A stretch of 20,343 nt of DNA from positions 1 through 20,343 of the forward strand of contig DAHWFG010000347.1 in NCBI GenBank assembly GCA_027325115.1, given 5' to 3'. Source of the stretch: JAKBCQ01 sp021807585. Lineage in GTDB: Bacteria; Planctomycetota; Planctomycetia; Isosphaerales; Isosphaeraceae. This document shows positions 7,846 to 15,604 of the stretch, piece by piece; the first letter of the stretch is position 1; each line of letters opens with the position of its first letter. The translations under genes and the position numbers were made by a program. The notes under the pieces are model-generated. The model saw nothing but the letters and a program-made list of their open reading frames with translations. It was not told where the DNA came from and did no database searches.

Positions 7846-8856
7846 ATGATTCGACCCGGGTTTTTTAATCGCGGGCGCGAATCTCCGCTGACCGATCCCC
7901 GATCGCTGGCGCTGACGTTGATCGTCCACGCGTTGATTCTCGCTTTGGCGTCGTTGGTGGTGTTGGGGAGGACGTGGCGCGAAGAACCCGAGGCTTCGAT
8001 TCCGCTGCGCGGCGAGATCGGCCCCGTCGATAATCGTGCGGTCGAGAAAACGGGGGGCGGAAGCCGTGGGGAGCTCGGCGATTCGCCTCGAATCGTCGCC
8101 GAGGGATCGACGAGTACCTTGGATCACGATCCGTCGGCGCGATCGACCGACGCCGCGGCTCGGCTGCTTGAGCAAGCGCTGCCGCGTTCGGATCTCGACC
8201 CGGTCGTCAAGAATCGGCTCGAACGACAATCGACGATCGGCGCGGGGCTCTTCGGACTTAACGGCTCGGGAGGCGGAGGGGGCTCGGGAGGAGGCGCGGG
8301 AGGGGGCGTTGGACGAGGAATCGGACCGGGGACCACGTTTTTTGGAGCGCGCGAACGCGCGGGATCATACGCCTACGTGATCGATCGATCGGGAAGCATG
8401 TCGCTCAATGAATCGCTCGGAGTCGCCAAGCGTGAGCTCTTCAATAGCTTATTAAGGCTTGATGAGAAGGCGCGGTTCGGAGTCGTTTTTTACAATCTTG
8501 AGCCGACGGTTTTGGTCGATTCGGCGGGGAACGAGGCGCTCATGGCCGCGAGTCGCGCCAATAAAGATCGGACCCGCGAGCTTCTGGAAAAGATGACGCC
8601 CGCGGGGGGAACCGATCACGTTCTGGCGCTCCGCGCCGCGTTCAAGCTCCACCCCGAGGCGATTTTCTTCCTCACCGACGGCGATATGATGACCCAAAAA
8701 GAAGCCGATATGATCGCCGCCGAGGCCGGCAAATCGCGGATTCACGTCGTCGAATTCGGCGTCGGACCGGGGCTCGGCGGCGCTCGTCCGCTCAAACGAC
8801 TCGCCGCGGCGGCGGGAGGATCATATCGCTATATCGATGTTGATTCATTCAAATAA
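7846..8856 (+). CDS. Membrane-anchored von Willebrand factor A domain protein
   Basis: The product has 336 residues. One transmembrane helix (about 20-41) follows a short basic N-terminus. A disordered spacer and a glycine-rich stretch (about 145-165) then lead to a VWA domain (about 172-335). The MIDAS metal site is complete: D-x-S-x-S at D180/S182/S184, T256 in 'GGTDH', and D278 in 'FLTDGD'. It should therefore bind a divalent metal and a protein partner outside the cytoplasmic membrane. An AGGA Shine-Dalgarno lies 7 bases before the ATG at 7846. It is closely downstream of apbE. The ligand and process are unknown. Confidence 0.9.
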   Translation: MIRPGFFNRGRESPLTDPRSLALTLIVHALILALASLVVLGRTWREEPEASIPLRGEIGPVDNRAVEKTGGGSRGELGDSPRIVAEGSTSTLDHDPSARSTDAAARLLEQALPRSDLDPVVKNRLERQSTIGAGLFGLNGSGGGGGSGGGAGGGVGRGIGPGTTFFGARERAGSYAYVIDRSGSMSLNESLGVAKRELFNSLLRLDEKARFGVVFYNLEPTVLVDSAGNEALMAASRANKDRTRELLEKMTPAGGTDHVLALRAAFKLHPEAIFFLTDGDMMTQKEADMIAAEAGKSRIHVVEFGVGPGLGGARPLKRLAAAAGGSYRYIDVDSFK

Positions 8857-9133
8857 TATCAAGACTCATTTTGATTGATTTACTGAGACGACCGCGACGA
8901 TCGCCGATCGGAGCGCGGGATCGTACGACCAGAGCGATCGGAGCGATCGGTTCGACGCGTCGAATCGGTGCGATCCGATTCGCACGTACGATCGACGCGA
9001 AGCGAACGCGATTTCAACACGCGGCGAGATCGAAGCGTCGCTCCTCATTCAAATCGCCGACACATAAAAGAAGAACCGATCGAACGATTCGATCGATCGA
9101 ATCGCGGCGAACCGAGTGAAACGGACGTCCTCC
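8857..9133. other. CGATCG-rich intergenic spacer
   Basis: About 277 non-coding bases hold eight CGATCG palindromes (between roughly 8898 and 9099), two of them overlapping, plus further GATCG/CGATC half-matches. I see no convincing gene, terminator or promoter. Short open frames here are low-complexity Arg/Ser/Ile translations of the repeated motif. Confidence 0.6.
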
Positions 9134-11776
9134 ATGCGCCCAGTATCGAACCGATCCCGTACCGCGCCGATCGAACGCGCGCGCCGCACGACGAAGCCTC
9201 GCGTCGAAATCTGCGAGGAACGCGTCCTGTTGCAAGGTTCGGAACTATATATCAACAGTATCTCGGTTGTTCGCACCAACGCGCAAACCCAAACCGCCGA
9301 ATTCCAGGTGTCGTTAAGCCCCCCGAATATCCAGCAATCAGTAACGGTAAACTTTTCCACCGCGAACGGAACCGCGATCGCGGGGCTCGATTACATCCCC
9401 GTAAGTGGAACGCTCTCGTTCCCCCCCGCGACGACGACCGAAACCGTCGACGTCACACTGATCAGCATCCCCGGCGCGGGAGGGGTCGATCAACCCCAAA
9501 AGTCGTTCTTAGTCAACCTCTCGGGGGCTCAGAACGCGACGATCCATACGGGAAGCGGCACGGGTACGATCGATTACTCCCAGGCCGCGGGGGTCGTCGA
9601 ATTCGCTTCACCAACATATCAGGCGAACTCAATCGGAGGTGTCGCGACGATCGGCGTCTCTCGATACAACGGCTTCGCCTCGGGAGCTTCGGTCGATTAC
9701 GCGACCTCGAACGGAACCGCGATCGCGGGCGTCGATTACTCCGCAGCATCGGGAACGGTCTCGTTCGCCTTGGGACAATTATCTACATCTTTTCCAGTGA
9801 CGATCCTTCCGCGGATCGAACTTCAAGGATCGAAAACGGTTAATCTGACGCTCTCGAACCCCGCCGGCGGCGCGGCGCTCGGCGCGGTCAATCCCGCCGC
9901 CCTCTCGATCGAAAGCGCCGATCCCCTCATCGTCACCAACACGAGCGACGGCGGCCTGGGATCGCTCCGCGGGGCGATCCTCTTCGCCGATTCGCTCGCA
10001 ACGCCTAGCGAGATCACGTTCGATATCCCCGGAACGGGTCCATTTGTCATATCTCCACATTCTCCTTTACCCGCGGTGACTGGGGCGACGACGATCGACG
10101 CGTCGACTCAGCCGGGTTATGCGGGAACGCCGATCGTCGACCTTAACGGAGCGGCCGCGGGGACGTCCGACGGCCTCGACCTGAGCGGCGGAAACGACGC
10201 GGTGAAGGGGCTCGCGATCAACGGCTTCTCGGGTTCCGGAATCGTCCTGATGACGGCGGGAAATGATCTCATTCAAGGCGATTTGATCGGAACGAATCTT
10301 TCAGGGAACGCAAGCGACGCGAACGGAGGCGACGGGATCGCGATCGTCAATTCGACCAATAACGTGATCGGCGGGACCGCTCCGGGTCAGGGAAACATCC
10401 TATCGGGAAACGGATTCGAAGGGGTCGAGATCAACGGTCAGGCCGCCGCGGGGAACGTCCTTCTGGGAAACCTGATCGGAGTGGGACGCGACGGCTCGAC
10501 GCCGATCGGCAACGCCTACGACGGCGTTTTCATCGATCAAGGATCGTCCAATCTTGTCGGCGGAACGACCGCGGGAGCGGCGAACGTAATCGCCGCGAAC
10601 CGAGCGGTCGGCGTCCAAATCCTCGGCCCCCAAGGGGGCCGAAACGTGATTCAGGGGAACCTCATCGGCCTGAACGCCGCGGGAACAAGCGATCTCGGTA
10701 ACTCTTACGATGGTATCTATGTAGATAATTCACCCAATAACGTGATCGGCGGAACTTCGGCCGCGGCGCGGAACGTGATTTCAGGTAATCACGAAACGGG
10801 AATTCGGATTCAGGGGGCGAACGCATCGGGAAACTTCGTCGCCGGGAATTGGATCGGAACCGACATCAGCGGAGAACGCGGCCTGGGCGACTCGTATGAT
10901 GGTATCTTTGTATTCAACGCTCCCGATAATACGATCGGCGGTTCGGTCGCGGGGGCGGGGAACGTCGTCGCGGCGAACGGCGGGAGTGGTATACAGTTAT
11001 ACGGATCGGGATCGTCGGGAAATCTGGTTTTAGGAAACGAGATCGGCGTCGACTCGACGGGGATGAACCCGCTTGGCAATAAGCTCGACGGCGTCTTCAT
11101 CAACGACGCTCCGCGCAACACCGTCGGCGGAACGTCCGCGGGGTCCGCGAACCTCATTTCGGCAAATCAACAAGTCGGCATTCAGCTCTTTAATCGAGGA
11201 ACGTTGGGAAACGTGGTGATCGGCAATTTGGTGGGGGTAAACGCCGCGGGCCGCCCCGTTCTCGGAAACGGCTTCGGCGTCTTCATCAACGGAGCGTCTT
11301 TGAACACCGTCGGGGGATCGGGAACATTCTCGAACAACATCGCGGGGAATCGTCGAGGAGCGTTCGTCCGTTCGGCCTCGTCGACGGGTCCGCTTGTTAC
11401 AAGCGTAACGCCGATCGTCGAAAACGAGATGCTGACGGGGGTTTTAGTCGGCTTCAACCAAACGCTCTCGGCGAATCGGGCGCAAATCACGCGCAATTAT
11501 TACTTGAAACCAATCGGCAAAGGCCCGCGATCGACTCGATACATTCCGTTCCAAACCGCGGTTTACGACCCGATCGGCCGAACGGTTCTGTTGACTCCCG
11601 CGGGTTCAACCCCGCCGTTCGGCTCGTATCGGTTTGGAATCGACGGTCGACCCAATCACGGAGTGACGGGATCGAACGGTCGTTATATCGACGGCGACAA
11701 GAACGGCCTTCCCGGCGGTAACTTCAGCAGTGTGCTCTCGATCGATCCCACGACGACAACCCCGAAGAATCATTAA
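9134..11776 (+). CDS. Exported Calx-beta and right-handed beta-helix surface protein
   Basis: The product has 880 residues from ATG 9134; an in-frame GTG at 9116 would add six. Neither start has a good Shine-Dalgarno. Residues 14-35 (basic, then PRVEICEERVLLQG) resemble the planctomycete LEPR-XLL element found at the N-terminus of exported giant proteins. Two Calx-beta domains follow (about 36-125 and 150-245), each with 'NGTAIAG.DY....GT.SF'. A 'VTNTSDGGLGSLRGAI' lead-in near 267 opens the right-handed beta-helix. That region includes an array of 'N.IGG....N.I..N...GI.I.......GN...GN.IG......LGN..DG.FI' units (about 410-723). The C-terminal 155 residues look like an Ig-like or anchoring domain ending in 'DGDKNGLPGG'. 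It is likely secreted or surface-attached; Calx-beta domains usually bind Ca2+. Carbohydrate binding or adhesion is possible but not shown. Confidence 0.88.
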   Translation: MRPVSNRSRTAPIERARRTTKPRVEICEERVLLQGSELYINSISVVRTNAQTQTAEFQVSLSPPNIQQSVTVNFSTANGTAIAGLDYIPVSGTLSFPPATTTETVDVTLISIPGAGGVDQPQKSFLVNLSGAQNATIHTGSGTGTIDYSQAAGVVEFASPTYQANSIGGVATIGVSRYNGFASGASVDYATSNGTAIAGVDYSAASGTVSFALGQLSTSFPVTILPRIELQGSKTVNLTLSNPAGGAALGAVNPAALSIESADPLIVTNTSDGGLGSLRGAILFADSLATPSEITFDIPGTGPFVISPHSPLPAVTGATTIDASTQPGYAGTPIVDLNGAAAGTSDGLDLSGGNDAVKGLAINGFSGSGIVLMTAGNDLIQGDLIGTNLSGNASDANGGDGIAIVNSTNNVIGGTAPGQGNILSGNGFEGVEINGQAAAGNVLLGNLIGVGRDGSTPIGNAYDGVFIDQGSSNLVGGTTAGAANVIAANRAVGVQILGPQGGRNVIQGNLIGLNAAGTSDLGNSYDGIYVDNSPNNVIGGTSAAARNVISGNHETGIRIQGANASGNFVAGNWIGTDISGERGLGDSYDGIFVFNAPDNTIGGSVAGAGNVVAANGGSGIQLYGSGSSGNLVLGNEIGVDSTGMNPLGNKLDGVFINDAPRNTVGGTSAGSANLISANQQVGIQLFNRGTLGNVVIGNLVGVNAAGRPVLGNGFGVFINGASLNTVGGSGTFSNNIAGNRRGAFVRSASSTGPLVTSVTPIVENEMLTGVLVGFNQTLSANRAQITRNYYLKPIGKGPRSTRYIPFQTAVYDPIGRTVLLTPAGSTPPFGSYRFGIDGRPNHGVTGSNGRYIDGDKNGLPGGNFSSVLSIDPTTTTPKNH
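10361..11302 (+). repeat. 189-bp in-frame repeat array in the beta-helix gene
   Basis: Unit starts, taken at the conserved Asn of 'N.(I/V)GG', fall at 10361, 10550, 10739, 10928, 11117 and 11303. The spacings are 189, 189, 189, 189 and 186 bases, or 63, 63, 63, 63 and 62 residues. A degenerate 56-residue unit precedes the array (from about 10193). Each unit probably makes three rungs of about 21 residues. DNA identity between units is moderate, so the period is held by protein structure rather than by very recent duplication. Confidence 0.9.
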
Positions 11777-11921
11777 AATCCCTCCGATCGATACGATTCG
11801 ATCAAGTTCGGCGATCAACCCAACCGATACAAGAGGATGTGTCGCTTCGTCGTATCCACGGGGCGGCGGATGTCGGGGCGTGCGCCGGCGATTCTCACGG
11901 CGACCGCGGTCGGGGGGATTC

Positions 11922-13547
11922 ATGTCGAAAGTCTCGAAAATCACTTGCTTTGCGATGACGATCGTGATCGCCGCGACCGCGCCGAACTCGGCGTTATGGG
12001 CGGGGTCGGACGATCCCGCGGCCGCGACCGATTCGGCCTTGAAACCCGCTGCCAAACCGCGTCGGATCTACTGGCCCAAGCGTTGGACACGGAGCCGGCA
12101 AGATCGGCCGGCGGTCGATCCCGCGGTCAAGCGAACGCAGGCGCCGCCGAATCCACAACCGCGTCCGCGCGGCGTCCAGACGACACGTCCCGGGGTTTCG
12201 ACCGAAGTTCAACCGCCGACCGCGTCTTCTTCGACCTCGGCGCCCGCCGCGGGGTCTTCACCGGCTCAAACCGCGCCTCCTCCGGCCGCGCCGGCGCCAT
12301 CATCGTCTCCTTTGGAAGCGAATCGATCGCGAAGAACGCCCGGATCGGCCGCACCAGGATCAACTTCGACCGCGCCTCCTCCTGGAAGCGACGCGCCGCT
12401 CAATCTTCCCCCCCTCCCCCCGCCGAATTCGACGACGACCACGACAGTCGTCCCGCCGGTCGCCGCCGCGGTGGGATCGACCGCCGCGGCGGGAGGATTG
12501 GGAGCGCAATCGAACGTCGCGGGGCTCGGATTCAATTACGTGCCGTTGATGATGGGCGATCAACCGCCGTTTTTGATGCGCGCCGTCGTCGACCCGTCGT
12601 TCACCCCGCACGCTCCCCCCGCTCCGGTTCCCGGCCGCCCCCCGATCCCTCCCCTGCCGACCGAACACGCGCGGAACGTCACGGCGGTCGTTCCCTGGGC
12701 TCGCGGGTTCAAAATCGCCGACAACATGAGCCCGCGACCAATGGATCGTATTTTCTTCACGTTTGATTATTTTAATAATCTTGGCGGTCAATATAACGCA
12801 CATTTTGGCAACAACATCCGTAATCAACAAGTGTTTCAAGAAATGTTCGGTTTCGAGAAGACGTTTCGCAAAGGGAAAGCGTCGATCGGGGTCCGCTTGC
12901 CGCTCAACACGCTGACCGCCGACAGCCCTTATTCGGGAATCGGCGGAAGCAGCACGGCGCTCGGGAACATGACGTTCTTCACCAAGTTCGTCCTCTGGGA
13001 GGACGCCAAAGGCGACCTCGTTTCGACGGGCGCCGCGATCACCGTTCCCAACGGCCCGGGATCGTTCGCCGGCGCCCCCTACGCCGCCGGAATTCGCGAC
13101 GTCCAACTTCAAAAATATATTGGTTATATCTATAACTGGAATAAATGGTTCGTCCAGGGGTTCGAATCGATCGACGTTCCCACCAGTTCGCAAGACGTGA
13201 CGATGCTTTACAGCGACGTCGGTTTGGGATACTACTTATATAAAAATACCGATCCTAAATCGTTCATCACATTTATCGCTCCGATGTTTGAAACACACGT
13301 GAACTTGCCGCTCAATCATGTGGGAGCGTATCGCTTCAACGACCCGTTCGGAACGCCCGACGTCGTCGACCTCACGTTCGCGACTAGCGTGATGTTCAAC
13401 CGTCGCTCCGTGCTCTCGATCGGCTTCGTCAACCCCGTGACGGGCCCGCGACCGTTCAACTTCGAGTGGCTCGTTCAGTTCAACTGGTTCTTCGGACGCA
13501 CGGCGCGGTCGCCGATCGTCACAACGCCACCGGTCGTCGGCTCTTAA
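11922..13547 (+). CDS. Exported protein with proline-rich linker and probable outer-membrane beta-barrel
   Basis: I chose the ATG at 11922 because it has a GGGGGG ribosome-binding run close upstream and opens a good signal peptide (residues 1-27, ending A-L-W-A). The frame is open back to 11730, but that would overlap the previous gene. The product has 541 residues. Residues about 40-180 are a Pro/Ala/Ser/Thr-rich low-complexity linker. From about 255 to 541 the sequence is aromatic and alternating, like a transmembrane beta-barrel: 'PRPMDRIFFTFDYFNN' (271-286), a porin-like 'LNTLTADSPYSG' stretch, 'LQKYIGYIYNWNKWFVQG' and the C-terminal 'EWLVQFNWFFGRT'. I do not recognise a named family. An outer-membrane channel or barrel carried behind a long periplasmic linker is the best inference. 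Confidence 0.82.
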   Translation: MSKVSKITCFAMTIVIAATAPNSALWAGSDDPAAATDSALKPAAKPRRIYWPKRWTRSRQDRPAVDPAVKRTQAPPNPQPRPRGVQTTRPGVSTEVQPPTASSSTSAPAAGSSPAQTAPPPAAPAPSSSPLEANRSRRTPGSAAPGSTSTAPPPGSDAPLNLPPLPPPNSTTTTTVVPPVAAAVGSTAAAGGLGAQSNVAGLGFNYVPLMMGDQPPFLMRAVVDPSFTPHAPPAPVPGRPPIPPLPTEHARNVTAVVPWARGFKIADNMSPRPMDRIFFTFDYFNNLGGQYNAHFGNNIRNQQVFQEMFGFEKTFRKGKASIGVRLPLNTLTADSPYSGIGGSSTALGNMTFFTKFVLWEDAKGDLVSTGAAITVPNGPGSFAGAPYAAGIRDVQLQKYIGYIYNWNKWFVQGFESIDVPTSSQDVTMLYSDVGLGYYLYKNTDPKSFITFIAPMFETHVNLPLNHVGAYRFNDPFGTPDVVDLTFATSVMFNRRSVLSIGFVNPVTGPRPFNFEWLVQFNWFFGRTARSPIVTTPPVVGS

Positions 13548-13665
13548 TCGACTTTCAGCCGAAATCCGCCACCACCAGATTCGACTTCGATCTTCACGAT
13601 TCGATCGTCGACCAACGCTCCGTTTCGTATCTTATCCATCTTATGATTTTGTGAAGGCTTGTTGG

Positions 13666-14043
13666 ATGAATCCGATTCTTCGCGGAATGATTTGTAACGA
13701 GGCGGCGCTCGCCGACGACTCGACCGACCCGACGCTTCGGCCGATCACGCTGCCGCTCGACCTTGCCGCGGCGATCGAGTTCTCGGCGCGAACGATCGAA
13801 CAAATGCCGCGATGGCGCGTCGAATCGATCGATCGATCGGCGCCGATCGCGATTCTCCAAGCGACTCGGCGCACCCGAGTCTGGAGGTTTATCGACGATG
13901 TTCGAATCACTTTCGAGCCCGATCCCCAATCCCGGGGAACGCGGCTGAAAGGAACAAGCCGATCACGCATCGGCAAAGGAGATCTCGGCCAAAACCCCAG
14001 GAACCTCCGCGAACTCGTCGCCGCCCTCCGACGCCAATCGTAG
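13666..14043 (+). CDS. DUF1499 family protein, short N-terminus
   Basis: The product has 125 residues from ATG 13666; an in-frame GTG at 13651 would add five. The core matches DUF1499: 'MPRWRVESID' , 'IAILQATRRTRVWRFIDDVRITFEP', 'SRSRIGKGDLGQNPRNLRELVAAL'. Full-length members normally begin with a CPSSPNCV-like cysteine motif. Here only 'MICNEAALADDSTDPTLRPITL' occupies that place and the two-cysteine motif is missing. The frame is open upstream to near 13549, but no such motif is encoded there either. There is no obvious signal peptide. The family's function is unknown. It lies 118 bases after the barrel gene and converges on the DUF1571 gene. Confidence 0.75.
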   Translation: MNPILRGMICNEAALADDSTDPTLRPITLPLDLAAAIEFSARTIEQMPRWRVESIDRSAPIAILQATRRTRVWRFIDDVRITFEPDPQSRGTRLKGTSRSRIGKGDLGQNPRNLRELVAALRRQS

Positions 14044-14092
14044 CCGAGGCGATCAAACATGAATATCTTTTAGTGTAATCGTTTTTCAGATT

Positions 14093-15154
14093 CTAAAACC
14101 GGCGAAACTCGTACGCGGGATTGGCGGGATCGAAATCCATATCCGAGAGCGGAACGTCGAACGCGAGATCGTCGTAGCGATACATCTCGACAAGTGGAAG
14201 CGAAGCGTCGTCGTTCCCCTCGCGCCAACCGAAATTCGTGATCTGATACGGAATATACGTTTCCGGGTCGTAAAAGATCTCAACCTCGGCGTACAAATGA
14301 ACCCCGTCGGGCGCGGGATGCCGGTGCAACGATCGAGGACGCCTCCTCCCCTTGAAATCGCTTCCCCAATCGAGAACCGTGACGGCTCGATCGTCGGTCA
14401 AATCAATATTTCGAAATTTTATCAGCTTCTTGATCAAATGCGCCAGTCCGGCGTCGGTGATCGGATGCCGGCTGCTCGCGAGCGCCGCGGGATGATCGGG
14501 AGGAACGACGATCCTCGGCGCCAACATCCGCGAGGCTCCGCCGAAATGCCCGATCAACTTATTATCACGCTTTCCCGCAACATAAATCACTTCCTTCCCC
14601 CGGGAAGGATCGAGATATTTGAGATAAACCGAAAACGGCCGCGATCGCACCTTGATTCGCATCGTCTCCATCGGCCCAAGCTTGCCGTCGATCCGTTCCC
14701 GCTTATGAAACAGCGCCGTGTACCCGCTCACACGATCGATCCGCTTCCCCGTTTCAAGCATCACGCGATCGAGCACGCGTTTGGCTTCCAAACCGTCGAG
14801 ACGTTCGCTCGGCCAAACGAGCTGCGGCTCGGCAGTCGTGGCGATGCGATCCTCGCGACGATCGCGCTCGACGGATGTCGTTGAACCTTCGTGCGCGAGC
14901 GAGGCCGGCTTCGCGTCGTGAGCCGAATCGGCTTCGGCTTCGAGCGGCGGCGTGAAATACCAGCTCAGCGCCGCGATCAAGCAGACGACGATCAGCAGAA
15001 TCGCCCCAAAGATCCGTAGCGGTCCCCCGAGACGATTGCGCCGCGCCTTCGATTCAAACGGCGAGCCTGCCGCCGGCTGAACGGACGTGCGATCGACGCT
15101 CGTTCCGCTCGGGCATTGGCCCTCGCCGTTCGGAATAGGATCGAGCTTTTGCAT
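14093..15154 (-). CDS. Membrane-anchored DUF1571 domain protein
   Basis: The product has 353 residues. A polar N-terminus precedes one transmembrane helix (about 46-68), followed by a charged spacer. A DUF1571 domain fills about 135-345: 'SGYTALFHKRERIDGKLGPMETMRIKVRSRPFSVYLKYLDPSRGKEVIYV' region, then 'YDPETYIPYQITNFGW' and the closing 'YRYDDLAFDVPLSDMDFDPANPAY'. The family resembles secreted outer-membrane-lipoprotein-sorting-like folds common in planctomycetes; its role is unknown. The ATG at 15154 has no clear Shine-Dalgarno. It is transcribed convergently with the DUF1499 gene and divergently from thiC. Confidence 0.88.
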   Translation of the reverse strand: MQKLDPIPNGEGQCPSGTSVDRTSVQPAAGSPFESKARRNRLGGPLRIFGAILLIVVCLIAALSWYFTPPLEAEADSAHDAKPASLAHEGSTTSVERDRREDRIATTAEPQLVWPSERLDGLEAKRVLDRVMLETGKRIDRVSGYTALFHKRERIDGKLGPMETMRIKVRSRPFSVYLKYLDPSRGKEVIYVAGKRDNKLIGHFGGASRMLAPRIVVPPDHPAALASSRHPITDAGLAHLIKKLIKFRNIDLTDDRAVTVLDWGSDFKGRRRPRSLHRHPAPDGVHLYAEVEIFYDPETYIPYQITNFGWREGNDDASLPLVEMYRYDDLAFDVPLSDMDFDPANPAYEFRRF

Positions 15155-15213
15155 GGGTGGATCGTCTGGAGTCCGAGGCCGGAGCGAGTTAAAACCGTTC
15201 GCCGGGCGTGAAG

Positions 15214-15253
15214 TCGATCGCTCGATCGCTCGATCGCTCGATCGCTCGATCGC
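15214..15253. repeat. Five-copy TCGATCGC octamer tandem repeat
   Basis: Five perfect head-to-tail copies of TCGATCGC occupy 15214-15253, followed by a decayed partial copy (TCAATC). Each unit contains the CGATCG palindrome that is enriched throughout the window. The array lies between the divergent DUF1571 and thiC starts, so it could affect either promoter. Confidence 0.95.
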
Positions 15254-15550
15254 TCAATCAGTCTATTGAATTTGACCCGCACGATCGCCGCCGTCAACCG
15301 ATCCTGGAAAAATCCAAGGCGAATTCGAGCAAGCGCGGCGGGGCGACGCACGCTCGCGCTCTCGAATCAATCCCCCTTCGATCGCCGCGACACGATCACC
15401 CATGGCCTTTCGCAAGCGATTCCACGGTTTTCGAGGTCGCTCGAAGCCGCGGCCACTTTCCTTGAGCCGCTTCGTTTCTTACGATAAGAACGTTGCGGCG
15501 AAGAGAAGCGTATCGTTCGGGAACCCTGCCGGCTCGTCGAATCGCCCCGG

Positions 15551-15564
15551 CCGTCGTTCGACGG
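15551..15564. promoter_or_regulatory. Palindrome upstream of thiC
   Basis: CCGTCG-TT-CGACGG is a perfect 6-bp inverted repeat around a 2-base centre, ending 40 bases before the chosen thiC start. It could be a repressor operator or a small RNA hairpin. The assignment rests only on symmetry and position. Confidence 0.3.
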
Positions 15565-15604
15565 ATCGAGACGGCGCGATTCCCACTTGAGGTGTAATGC
15601 TTTT

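Larger units (their letters stand above)
15155..15604. other. Intergenic region between divergent DUF1571 and thiC
   Basis: About 450 bases without a convincing gene. It holds the TCGATCGC array (15214-15253), a 14-base palindrome (CCGTCG-TT-CGACGG, 15551-15564) about 40 bases before the thiC ATG, and a GAGG Shine-Dalgarno at 15589-15592. I looked for TPP-riboswitch hallmarks (CTGAGA and the conserved pyrophosphate-helix sequence) and saw none. Short open frames here translate to Arg/Ser-rich low-complexity peptides. Confidence 0.6.

Noticed and set aside
11730..11921. Upstream extension of the barrel gene
   Set aside because: It would overlap the preceding gene by 47 bases, and its peptide is Arg/Pro-rich. 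The ATG at 11922 has a purine-rich run upstream and opens a signal peptide.
11837..12766. A 309-codon plus-strand open frame overlapping the barrel gene in another frame
   Set aside because: Its Arg/Ser/Gly-rich translation has no signal peptide or domain, while the overlapping frame has both and a good ribosome-binding site.
13537..13562. Terminator hairpin at the end of the barrel gene
   Set aside because: The 6-bp stem (TCGGCT/AGCCGA) has a 14-base loop and no following T-run; too weak to call.
14044..14092. Shared terminator between the convergent DUF1499 and DUF1571 genes
   Set aside because: There is a TTTTT run, but I could not find a stem before it on either strand.
15214..15253. 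Octamer array as a CRISPR
   Set aside because: Units are directly adjacent with no spacers and are far too short; no cas gene is present.
15587..15604. TTG start for thiC
   Set aside because: The added residues (MRCNAF) do not match the family; the ATG at 15605 or 15611 gives the typical MTQ start.
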